Shown one piece after another: positions 57,582 through 64,000 of a stretch of DNA of 64,000 bases (positions are counted from its first letter, which is position 1; each line of letters begins with the position of its first letter). The notes below the pieces were generated by a model, which worked only from the letters and a program-made list of their open reading frames with translations, did no database searches and was not told the origin of the DNA. A program made the position numbers and the translations under genes. The stretch spans positions 5,704,001 to 5,768,000 of the forward strand of contig NZ_CP073318.1 of the NCBI RefSeq assembly GCF_018263855.1, read 5' to 3'. Source of the stretch: Kutzneria sp. CA-103260. GTDB lineage: Bacteria; Actinomycetota; Actinomycetes; Mycobacteriales; Pseudonocardiaceae.

Positions 57582-58829
57582 ATGCGCGAGACCCGCATCC
57601 TGGACGCGGCGGCCGAGGTGTTCGCGACGCAGGGCCTGTCGGCCACCCTCGCCGACGTCGCCAAGCACGCCGACGTCGGCGTGGCCACCGTGTACCGGTG
57701 GTTCGCCAGCAAGGACGACCTGGTGCGCGGGGTGTACGCGGCCCGGCTGGCCGAGGCCGAGGAGCTGGCCCGGGTGGCGGCGGCCGCCGCCGACCCGTGG
57801 ACCGGGGTCGCCGCGTTCCTGGAGCGCATGGCCGTGGACATCGCCGCCGACAAGGGCTGGCACGAGCTGCTCACCGGCGCGTACAGCGAGATTCTGGGCT
57901 GTGCCCACACCGGCCTGGTGGATCTGGTCGAGGCGGCCGAGCGCCGCATCGGCGAGCACGTGGCCACGCTGGTGCGGCGGGCCAAGGAGAGTGGGCAGCT
58001 GCGGGCCGACTTCGAGCCCTCGGACCTGCTGCCGCTGGCCCTGTCGGTGCAGGCCGCGGGTGAGGCGCAGCAGCGGGCCGTCGGTTTTCTGTTGGACGGC
58101 CTGCGGGTCGCGCGAGACCGGCCGAGCGCGCTGCCGGCGCCCACCCAGCGGGACCGGGATTCGGTTGCCCTGGACCGGATGCGCCGGGCCGGCGCGCGGC
58201 CGCCGTTGCGGGGCCGACAATCCCCGTCGCAGCTGGACGTGATCGTGCGGACCGCGATGGAGCTGCTGGACGAGTCCGGCTTCGACGCCGTGACCCTGCG
58301 CGCGGTGGCCTCCCGGATCGGGGTGCGGCTGAACACCGTGTCCTGGCACGTGAAGACCAAGGCCCGGCTGCACGACCTGATGGCCGACTCGGTGCTGGCC
58401 GAGATCGACCTGGACGGCCTGCCCGGGGACTGGCGGGAGCGGGTCAGCGCGCTGGCCCACCGCTACCGGCGGGCGCTGCTGTCGCACCGGGACGGCGGCC
58501 GCCTGGTCGCCGGCACGTTCGGGGCCGAGCCGGCGACGCTGAGCACCGCGGAAACGCTGGTCGCGTCGCTGCTGGACGGCGAGCTGCCGGCCCCGGCCGC
58601 GGCGTGGACCTGCTGGACGATCATCTACTTCACGCTCGGCCTGGTGCAGGAGGAGCAGGGTTCCCCCGGCGAGCTGGCCGACCAGGTGACCCGGACCAGC
58701 CAGTTCCCGTCGTTGGCCCGGGTGTTGCCGCATCTGGTGGGCGCGGACTACGAGAGCCGGTTCCGGTTCGGGCTGGACCTGATCCTCACCTCGGCGGCGC
58801 AGTCGACGCACGTGACCGCGCACGCCTAG
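57582..58829 (+). CDS. Fused TetR-TetR transcriptional regulator
   Basis: A 415-residue protein with two complete TetR units. Unit 1 (1-190): ETRILDAAAEVFATQGLSAT, LADVAKHADVGVATVYRWFA. Unit 2 (200-415): IVRTAMELLDESGFDAVTLR, AVASRIGVRLNTVSWHVKTK, with a TetR_C-type core SHRDGGRLVAGTFGAEPATL as in tetracycline repressors. TACGCT at 57569-57574 lies 7 bases before ATG, predicting a leaderless transcript. It is convergent with a PaaK-like ligase (23 bases apart). A fused pair could bind one operator as a pseudo-dimer. Confidence 0.85.
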   Translation: MRETRILDAAAEVFATQGLSATLADVAKHADVGVATVYRWFASKDDLVRGVYAARLAEAEELARVAAAAADPWTGVAAFLERMAVDIAADKGWHELLTGAYSEILGCAHTGLVDLVEAAERRIGEHVATLVRRAKESGQLRADFEPSDLLPLALSVQAAGEAQQRAVGFLLDGLRVARDRPSALPAPTQRDRDSVALDRMRRAGARPPLRGRQSPSQLDVIVRTAMELLDESGFDAVTLRAVASRIGVRLNTVSWHVKTKARLHDLMADSVLAEIDLDGLPGDWRERVSALAHRYRRALLSHRDGGRLVAGTFGAEPATLSTAETLVASLLDGELPAPAAAWTCWTIIYFTLGLVQEEQGSPGELADQVTRTSQFPSLARVLPHLVGADYESRFRFGLDLILTSAAQSTHVTAHA

Positions 58830-58852
58830 TCGGTCCGTTTCGGCTCGGGTGG

Positions 58853-60211
58853 TCAGCGCCCCATCCTGGTGTAGCGGTGCTTGACGCCCACCGGGAAGTA
58901 CTCCGGATCGCCGGCCGGCCGCAGTGCCACCTCGGGCAGCTGCCGCTCGGCCGGCACGTAGTGGGCGAACTCGCTGTTCAGGCGGAGCAGCTGCGCCCGG
59001 ATCGAGGCCGCCACCGCATGTGCGTCGCCGGTCTTGCCCGGCGCCAGCTCGACGGTGACCAGCAGCCGGCGATCCCGGTTCTCGTCCTCCACCGCTTCCA
59101 GCACGAACTTGCCCGTGACGAAGTCGCTGATGCCCGGCTGCTCCAGGCCCACCGTCACGTTCTCCGGGTACACGTTGGCGCCGAAGAACGACACCGTGAA
59201 CAGCGACCGCCCGAACACGAAGACGAACGGCAGATCGTCGCCCGGGGCCGGCTCGAACCCGTTGCGACGGCAGAACTCCAGCATCTCGGCCGACCCGATC
59301 AGACCGCCCTCGTCGGCGATGTGGTAGCGCACCAACGGAATCCCGTTGTCCCCGCTGAACAGCAGCGTGCCCTCGTGGGTCTCGAAGTAGCGGCTGGCCG
59401 GGTCGTACTGGACCAGCGTCGGCAGCCGGGAGTCGCCGAACAGCTCGCGGGCCAGCTCCGGTCGGCCGGCCAGAAAACGACGGATGCTCACCGACCGCGC
59501 CGTCTCGTTGCCCAGCACGCCGGCGTCGGCCGTGCCGTACAGGGAGGCCACGTGCCGGATCGGATCCTTGATGCTCGCTCGCTGGGACACCAGGTCCCGC
59601 CACTCCTCGCTGAACACCTCGCCGGCCAGCACCAGCTTGATGTCGTGGCGGTCCCAGTGCCCGCCGGAGTCGATCACATCCTTGACGAACGGCGGATAGC
59701 CCAGCAGCACCGTCTGGTCGAAGTGCGGGGCCAGCTCCGGGATCACCCGCAGGATCTCCGCCTTGTTGTTGCCCGGGGCCACCGAGGTGATCCGGTAGCC
59801 CCGGGCCGCCAGGTGGCGGACGCAGGCCAGCGTGAACAAGCCGCCCACCCAGGTGCCCAGCGGGAAGCAGATCACCGCCAGCGTGCTCTTGCCGGCGGCG
59901 TCGAACCCGTCCCGGAAGACCTGCTCGAACCGCTGGGTGATGTGCTGCTCGTCGGTCACCGACCGGGGCCAGATCGTCGGCTCGCCGCTGGACCCCGAGG
60001 ACACGGCGATCATGTCGCAGCCGTCCAGCCGGCCGTCCCGGCACAGCTCCGGCAGCGGATACCGCCGGTGGTAGGAGTCCTTGTCCAGCATCGGGAGACT
60101 GGCGAACTCCGTCACCGCCGCCGGATCGACACCCCGCTCGGCCAGGAACCGGCGATATGCCGGCACCGTCGCCGCCACGTCCCGGAACAGCTGCATCGGC
60201 TCGTTGTCCAC
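58853..60211 (-). CDS. PaaK-like adenylate-forming CoA ligase
   Basis: A 452-residue ANL-superfamily enzyme most similar to phenylacetate-CoA ligase: CDMIAVSSGSSGEPTIWPRS (phosphate loop), FPLGTWVGGLFTLACVRHLA, ASLYGTADAGVLGNET (acyl-adenylate motif), YHIADEGGLIG and the C-terminal FGANVYPENVTVGLEQP. It would activate an aryl or acyl acid with ATP. No paa genes are nearby. GTG 60211 is the longest start, ATG 60196 another. It may share a transcript with the KstD-like gene, but a large palindrome lies between. Confidence 0.83.
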   Translation of the reverse strand: MDNEPMQLFRDVAATVPAYRRFLAERGVDPAAVTEFASLPMLDKDSYHRRYPLPELCRDGRLDGCDMIAVSSGSSGEPTIWPRSVTDEQHITQRFEQVFRDGFDAAGKSTLAVICFPLGTWVGGLFTLACVRHLAARGYRITSVAPGNNKAEILRVIPELAPHFDQTVLLGYPPFVKDVIDSGGHWDRHDIKLVLAGEVFSEEWRDLVSQRASIKDPIRHVASLYGTADAGVLGNETARSVSIRRFLAGRPELARELFGDSRLPTLVQYDPASRYFETHEGTLLFSGDNGIPLVRYHIADEGGLIGSAEMLEFCRRNGFEPAPGDDLPFVFVFGRSLFTVSFFGANVYPENVTVGLEQPGISDFVTGKFVLEAVEDENRDRRLLVTVELAPGKTGDAHAVAASIRAQLLRLNSEFAHYVPAERQLPEVALRPAGDPEYFPVGVKHRYTRMGR

Positions 60212-60233
60212 TCCGCCGACCCTACCGGCCCTA

Positions 60234-60307
60234 GCGAGTCCCGCTCTCCGGCAACCATGATGCGAGTTCCGGAACTCGACATTCAGTTGCCCGAGAGCGG
60301 GACTCGC
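60234..60307. repeat. Nested palindrome between KstD-like and PaaK-like genes
   Basis: Outer arms of 22 bases (60234-60255 and 60286-60307) match at all but one position; inside sits the perfect 16-base palindrome CGAGTTCCGGAACTCG (60263-60278). The whole 74-base element fills most of the 120-base space and could act as terminator for the KstD-like gene or be a dispersed repeat. Confidence 0.65.
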
Positions 60308-60331
60308 GGAGAACCTACGACTCGCGGGGGT

Positions 60332-62080
60332 TCAGGTTGCCGCTATGTCGTTGGCGGCCACGTAGCCGAACGTCATCGCCGGCCCGATGGTCGACCCCGC
60401 CCCCGCATAGCTGTGCCCCATCACCGCAGCACTGGCGTTGCCGGCCGCCCACAGCCCCTTGATCACCGTCCCGTCGCCCCGCAGCACCCGGGCCCGCTCA
60501 TCCGTCACCATGCCGCCCTTCGTCCCCAGATCACCGGGCACGATCTTGAAGGCGTAGAACGGCGCTTCCCACAGCGGTGCCAGACACGAGTTCGGAATCA
60601 CGCCTGGATCGGTGAAGTAGTGGTCGTACCCGCTCTTGCCCCGGGCGAAGTCGGCGTCGGCGCCGCTGAAGGCGAAGCCGTTGAACCGATCCACGGTGGC
60701 CCGCAGCGCGGCCGGCGGCAGCCCGGCCTTGGCCGCCAGGTCCTCGATGCTCCAGGCGTTGACCACCGCCCCCGACTGGTACCAGGCGTCCGGGAACGGC
60801 AGCGCCGGCAGCACATCCCGGAACAGGTACCGGTTCCGGTAGTTCTGGTCGGTGATCATCCAGGCCGGGATGTCCGGCGCGGCCGGGTTCTTGTTGTACA
60901 TCACGTGCACGACGTCGCTGTACGGCGCGGCCTCGTTGACGAAGCGCGAACCGGCCTGGTTGACGATGAGGCTGCCGGGCAGGGTCCGCTCGGACAGGCA
61001 GAAATAGGGCTCGTCGGGCAGCGGGATCGCCGGCCCCCACCAGGAATCCTCCATCAGGTTCAGCGCCGCCCCGGCCCGGATGCCGGCCTGGATGCCGTCG
61101 CCGGTGTTCTCCTTGGCGCCGACGGTCCACGCCGTGCCGATCGGCTGCTGCTGGTACTGGTTGCGCATGGCGGCGTTGTGCTCGAACCCGCCGGAACCGA
61201 CGACCACGCCCCGCCGGGCCCGTACCAGGCCGGGAATTCCGTTGCTGGTCACGACAACTCCGGTGACCCGGTCGCCTTCCACGTTCAGGTCGGTGAGCGG
61301 AGTGTTCAGCCACACCGGCACGTTCGCGCCCAGCAGACCGGCGCGCAGCCCGGCGGCCAGGGCCTGCCCCATGGTCAGTGGCTTCTGCCCGGCGGCGGTG
61401 GCCGACAGGTAGCGGCCGACGCAGCCGGCCGACACCGAGATGCCCTTCGCGTTGACGGTGGCCAGGTTCAGCCACTTGTACTCGGCGCTGAACACCACCA
61501 GCCCGGCCGGCACCGGCAGATAGGACGGGTTGAGGTTGGCCAGCTCCGCGCCGAGCAGGTTGCCGTCGAACATGTCCGGTTCGATCGAGCGGCCGTTCGG
61601 CATGCCGCCGGGCAGTTCCGGGTAGTAGTCGCTGTAGCCGTCCATCCAGCGGAACCGCAACGGGCTGTTGGCCATCACGAAGGCGATCATCTGCGGACCG
61701 TTGTCCAGGAAAGCCTTCTGCCGGGCCGGGGACGAGCCGTCGCCGACAACGGCGGCCAGGTACCGCGCGCCCTTGTCGTACGAGTCGGGCACACCCGCGG
61801 CCAGCACCACCGGGTTGTTGGGGATCCAGATGCCGGCGCCGGAGCGGGCCGCGGAGCCGCCGAAGGTCGGCGCCTTCTCCACGACCACACAGCTCAGGCC
61901 CCGCCGGGCCGCGGTGAGGGCGGCCGTCATGCCGGCCGCGCCGGCGCCGACGACCACCACGTCGTACTCGCCGAGCACGGGCAAAGCGCTTGCGCCGGCC
62001 GGAAACCGGCTCAGCAGGGTGGTGGCGACGGCGAGACCCGAGCCGCGCAGGACCTGGCGGCGCGAGAAGGTGTCGGGCAT
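60332..62080 (-). CDS. Tat-exported FAD-dependent 3-ketosteroid dehydrogenase-like oxidoreductase
   Basis: A 582-residue flavoprotein. Twin-arginine signal (SRRQVLRGSGLAVATTLLSR). FAD site VVVVGAGAAGMTAALTAARR, VEKAPTFGGSAARSGAGIWI, then GVVVGSGGFEHNAAMRNQYQ and the C-terminal GLWAAGNASAAVMGHSYAGA with TIGPAMTFGYVAA. It resembles delta-1-dehydrogenases and fumarate-reductase-like KstD enzymes, but the Tat signal and lack of steroid neighbours argue that its substrate may be outside the cell. GGAGG 8 bases before ATG 62080 supports this start over 62095. Confidence 0.83.
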   Translation of the reverse strand: MPDTFSRRQVLRGSGLAVATTLLSRFPAGASALPVLGEYDVVVVGAGAAGMTAALTAARRGLSCVVVEKAPTFGGSAARSGAGIWIPNNPVVLAAGVPDSYDKGARYLAAVVGDGSSPARQKAFLDNGPQMIAFVMANSPLRFRWMDGYSDYYPELPGGMPNGRSIEPDMFDGNLLGAELANLNPSYLPVPAGLVVFSAEYKWLNLATVNAKGISVSAGCVGRYLSATAAGQKPLTMGQALAAGLRAGLLGANVPVWLNTPLTDLNVEGDRVTGVVVTSNGIPGLVRARRGVVVGSGGFEHNAAMRNQYQQQPIGTAWTVGAKENTGDGIQAGIRAGAALNLMEDSWWGPAIPLPDEPYFCLSERTLPGSLIVNQAGSRFVNEAAPYSDVVHVMYNKNPAAPDIPAWMITDQNYRNRYLFRDVLPALPFPDAWYQSGAVVNAWSIEDLAAKAGLPPAALRATVDRFNGFAFSGADADFARGKSGYDHYFTDPGVIPNSCLAPLWEAPFYAFKIVPGDLGTKGGMVTDERARVLRGDGTVIKGLWAAGNASAAVMGHSYAGAGSTIGPAMTFGYVAANDIAAT

Positions 62081-62182
62081 GAGGTTGGCCTCCATCGACG
62101 GTGATGGGACCTGGACATGATCCCCAATTTCCCGGGACCGTCGACCAACTCAACCCGCTTGGAGCATCCCGAGCGGAGCTCG

Positions 62183-62223
62183 CGCCGCCGAACGACGCAA
62201 GTCACCAGCGCCGTTCGGCGGCG
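62183..62223 (-). terminator. Terminator of the TauD operon
   Basis: CGCCGCCGAACG (62183-62194) and its exact mirror (62212-62223) form a 12-bp stem with a 17-base loop, 24 bases after the TauD stop. Confidence 0.55.
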
Positions 62224-62246
62224 ATTGTCCCTGGCGGACAACGGTT

Positions 62247-63143
62247 TCAGACGCGAGTGTAGTGCCCGGCCTCGTCGCCTTCGAGCACGTAGCTGGTCGC
62301 GCCGTCGACACCGACCGGCACGTCGCCGGCCAGGGTGACGCGGTGCAGCAGCCGGGGCAGGTCGCCGTAGTCGTCCGGGGCGTAGTGCTGGGTGCTGCGG
62401 TTGTCGAAGAAGATCAGGTCGCCCGGCGACCAGCGCCAGCGGGCCACGTTCTCCGGGCGCGTCACGTACGACTGGAGCAGCCGGAGGATGTCGTGCGACT
62501 CGGTGGCGTTCAGCCCGACGACGCGTTGCGCGAAGCCGCCGATGAACAGCCCGCGCTCCCCCGACTCCGGGTGCACCCGCACCACCGGGTGGGCGGTGCG
62601 GTACTTGCGGGAGGTGAACACCTTGCGGCGCTCGGCGGCGTGCTCGTTGGCCGGCGGGTCGGCGTAGTCGTAGTCGTTGGTGTGCACCGCCCACAGCTTG
62701 TCGGCGAACTCCCGCAGCGGCGTCGGCAGGTCGTTGTACGCCGCGACCGCGTTGGCCACCAACGTGTTTCCGCCGTACGGAGGAACCACGAGCGCCCGCA
62801 GCGTACTGGCCTTCGGCGGCGTGCGCACGAAGGTGACGTCGGTGTGCCAGCGGTTGGCCCGGGTGCCCTCTTCTCCGTTCACCGCAAGCACATTCGGCTG
62901 GCCCTCGACCGACGGCACCGTCGGGTGCGCGCCGGTGAGCTCGCCGAACAGCGAGGCGAAGCGGGTCTGGCCGGCGTCGTCGAGGCGCTGCTCCCGGAAG
63001 AAGAGCACCTTGTGCTCGACCAGGGCGGCGTTGATCTCGGCGACGATCGCCGGCTCGACGCCGGCGGCGAGGTCGACGCCGACGATCTCGGCCCCGATCC
63101 GGCCGCCGACCCGGCGCACCTCGAATCCCGTTGTCGCGGTCAT
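62247..63143 (-). CDS. TauD/TfdA-family 2-oxoglutarate Fe(II) dioxygenase
   Basis: A 298-residue enzyme: GAEIVGVDLAAGVEPAIVAE, VEHKVLFFREQRLDDAGQTR, the iron ligands HxD in NRWHTDVTFVRTPP, and the C-terminal His in PRLLHRVTLAGDVPVG with Arg for 2-oxoglutarate. TauD-type enzymes oxidise taurine or alkylsulfonates to release sulfite. Its ATG overlaps the permease stop (ATGA), so it is part of the sulfonate operon. Substrate (taurine or another sulfonate) is inferred from the transporter. Confidence 0.88.
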   Translation of the reverse strand: MTATTGFEVRRVGGRIGAEIVGVDLAAGVEPAIVAEINAALVEHKVLFFREQRLDDAGQTRFASLFGELTGAHPTVPSVEGQPNVLAVNGEEGTRANRWHTDVTFVRTPPKASTLRALVVPPYGGNTLVANAVAAYNDLPTPLREFADKLWAVHTNDYDYADPPANEHAAERRKVFTSRKYRTAHPVVRVHPESGERGLFIGGFAQRVVGLNATESHDILRLLQSYVTRPENVARWRWSPGDLIFFDNRSTQHYAPDDYGDLPRLLHRVTLAGDVPVGVDGATSYVLEGDEAGHYTRV

Positions 63144-63973
63144 GGTTGTTCCCTTCGCCAGGACGTGAACTTGCGTTCCAGGGCAACAAGAATCTGGTTG
63201 AACCCCACCCCGATGACCGAGATGGTCACGATGCCCGCGTACATCTGCGGGATCGCGAAGTTGAACTGGGCCGAGTTGACCAGGTAGCCCAGGCCGGCCT
63301 TGGCCCCGACCATCTCGGCCGCCACCAGCACCAGGATGGACACCGCGCCGGCCAGCCGGATGCCGGTGAACACCGTCGGCGCGGCCGCCGGCAGGATCAC
63401 CTTCTGGAACAGGCGGACCGGTGACAGGTCGAGCGACCGGGCCAGTTTCAGCAGGGTCGGGTCCACGGTGCGGACCGCACTGATCGTGTTCAGCAGGATC
63501 GGCCACACGCAGGCGTAGAGCACGATCGAGACCTTGGACGTCTCGCCGATGCCCAGCAGCAGCACGAAAACCGGCAGCAGCGCCAGGGCCGCGGTGTTAC
63601 GGAACACTTCCAGCAGCGGGCCCAGCAGCTCGGCCACCGGTTTGTACCAGCCGATCAGCAACCCCAGCGGGACCGCGACCACCACCGCCAGCCCGAAGCC
63701 GGTCAGCGACCGGCCCAGACTGGCCACCGTGTTGTCCAGCAGTTGGCCGTCGGCGGCGAGCTGCCACCAGGCGACCGCGACCTCGGAGAACGGAGGCAGG
63801 AAGGTCGAGTCGACCAGCCCGAGCCGCGGGGCCGCTTCCCAGATCGCCAGCAGGCCGAGGATCGCCGCCGACCGGAAGGCGATCCGCCGCAGTCCGCCCA
63901 GCCACCGGGCCACCGGCAGCGGCTGGTGAACAGCCTTGGGCGCCAACCGCTCCGCCACTTCCAGACCGCTCAT
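63140..63973 (-). CDS. ABC transporter permease (SsuC/TauC type)
   Basis: A 277-residue membrane protein with six helices and the binding-protein-dependent transport signature near the C-terminal third (ILPAAAPTVFTGIRLAGAVS, the EAA-like loop). Conserved marks include AIWEAAPRLGL, PLGLLIGWYKPVAELLGPLL and YLVNSAQFNFAIPQMYAGIV. It pairs with the ATPase whose tail is at the right edge and imports sulfonates or taurine. ATG 63973 overlaps the ATPase stop. Confidence 0.88.
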   Translation of the reverse strand: MSGLEVAERLAPKAVHQPLPVARWLGGLRRIAFRSAAILGLLAIWEAAPRLGLVDSTFLPPFSEVAVAWWQLAADGQLLDNTVASLGRSLTGFGLAVVVAVPLGLLIGWYKPVAELLGPLLEVFRNTAALALLPVFVLLLGIGETSKVSIVLYACVWPILLNTISAVRTVDPTLLKLARSLDLSPVRLFQKVILPAAAPTVFTGIRLAGAVSILVLVAAEMVGAKAGLGYLVNSAQFNFAIPQMYAGIVTISVIGVGFNQILVALERKFTSWRREQP

Positions 63974-64000
63974 CGCGCCACCTCCAAGCGCTGGGTCCGG
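63970..64000 (-). CDS. ABC transporter ATPase, C-terminal end (cut by window edge)
   Basis: The last 31 bases read on the minus strand as RTQRLEVAR followed by TGA, which overlaps the permease ATG. The position and spacing fit the ATP-binding subunit of a SsuB/TauB-type importer, but only nine residues are visible. Confidence 0.4.
   Translation of the reverse strand, partial: RTQRLEVAR

Noticed and set aside
58604..62104. A 1166-codon open frame on the plus strand
   Set aside because: It lies opposite the PaaK-like and KstD-like genes and has low-complexity Arg/His/Gly sequence typical of antisense reading frames.
1..64000. tRNA, rRNA, CRISPR, insertion sequence or prophage
   Set aside because: No cloverleaf, ribosomal sequence, spaced direct-repeat array, transposase or integrase motif was seen.

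Overview
The window is a 64 kb piece of a very GC-rich chromosome. Codon usage, frequent GTG starts, many divergent regulator/target pairs, secreted hydrolases and a family of intergenic GAAGGGCCCCTTC-type palindromes point to a filamentous actinomycete, most likely in or near the Pseudonocardiaceae. The taxon is inferred from style; no marker gene fixes it. There is no rRNA, tRNA, CRISPR array, transposase or phage module that I can see, and no complete antibiotic gene cluster. No gene-free stretch exceeds about 300 bases.

Layout. 1-3.0 kb: 5' end of a NhaA antiporter, divergent from a CGNR zinc-finger regulator across a long palindrome, then a MOSC/reductase/ferredoxin fusion and a SnoaL-like protein. 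3.0-9.9 kb: a membrane-anchored serine hydrolase, a GH3 protein with altered catalytic residues, its divergent LacI regulator, then secreted proteins (a duplicated unknown domain, a GH19 chitinase, an expansin-like barrel). 9.9-16.2 kb: an SDR with a TetR regulator, a CocE-type hydrolase, and a STAND (NB-ARC/TPR) ATPase coupled to a gene I do not recognise. 16.2-21.9 kb: leaderless argG under an ARG-box-like palindrome, a Tat hydrolase, an Lrp regulator divergent from a PLP lyase, a MerR regulator and a GNAT enzyme. 21.9-26.5 kb: a luciferase-like oxidoreductase, an ABC-F resistance protein behind a 9-codon leader and hairpins, a one-trefoil R-type lectin and a tandem P-loop kinase. 26.6-33.6 kb: GlcG/HbpS-like protein, SDRs, an MFS exporter, an amidohydrolase, an FDOR oxidoreductase, a small lipoprotein and Hsp20.

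33.6-38.2 kb: an operon of YheO-like regulator, aminotransferase and ornithine-cyclodeaminase-like enzyme; then DinB, ArsR, a tandem repeat that forms a 52-codon coupling ORF, SRPBCC and a small protein. 38.2-42 kb: a two-component system divergent from an R61-like DD-peptidase, and an alpha/beta-hydrolase-fold protein without its nucleophile. 42.3-45.4 kb: a peptidoglycan cluster made of a membrane HTH protein with a degenerate lytic transglycosylase domain, an M15 peptidase and a GH25 muramidase. 45.7-48.6 kb: a MarR-GNAT fusion and a ribosomal-protection GTPase with a WhiB7-like promoter and an overlapping leader ORF. 48.6-57.5 kb: DUF2975/XRE pair, S9 peptidase, aldo/keto reductase, transglutaminase-like protein, methyltransferase, double Lrp regulator, DUF899 protein, alpha/beta hydrolase and catalase-like protein. 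57.6-64 kb: a fused TetR-TetR regulator, a PaaK-like ligase, a Tat-exported KstD-like flavoprotein, and the end of a sulfonate/taurine-type ABC operon with a TauD dioxygenase.

How the genes work together. Two ribosome-targeting-drug resistance genes (ABC-F and ribosomal protection GTPase) both look controlled by short leader ORFs. Cell-wall remodelling recurs (two penicillin-binding-type hydrolases, M15, GH25, membrane PG sensor candidate). Several regulators (LacI, Lrp, ArsR, GNAT, argG) seem to be transcribed from promoters whose -10 box lies 6-7 bases before the start codon, so leaderless mRNAs appear common here. Function calls rest on recalled family motifs, not on database searches.
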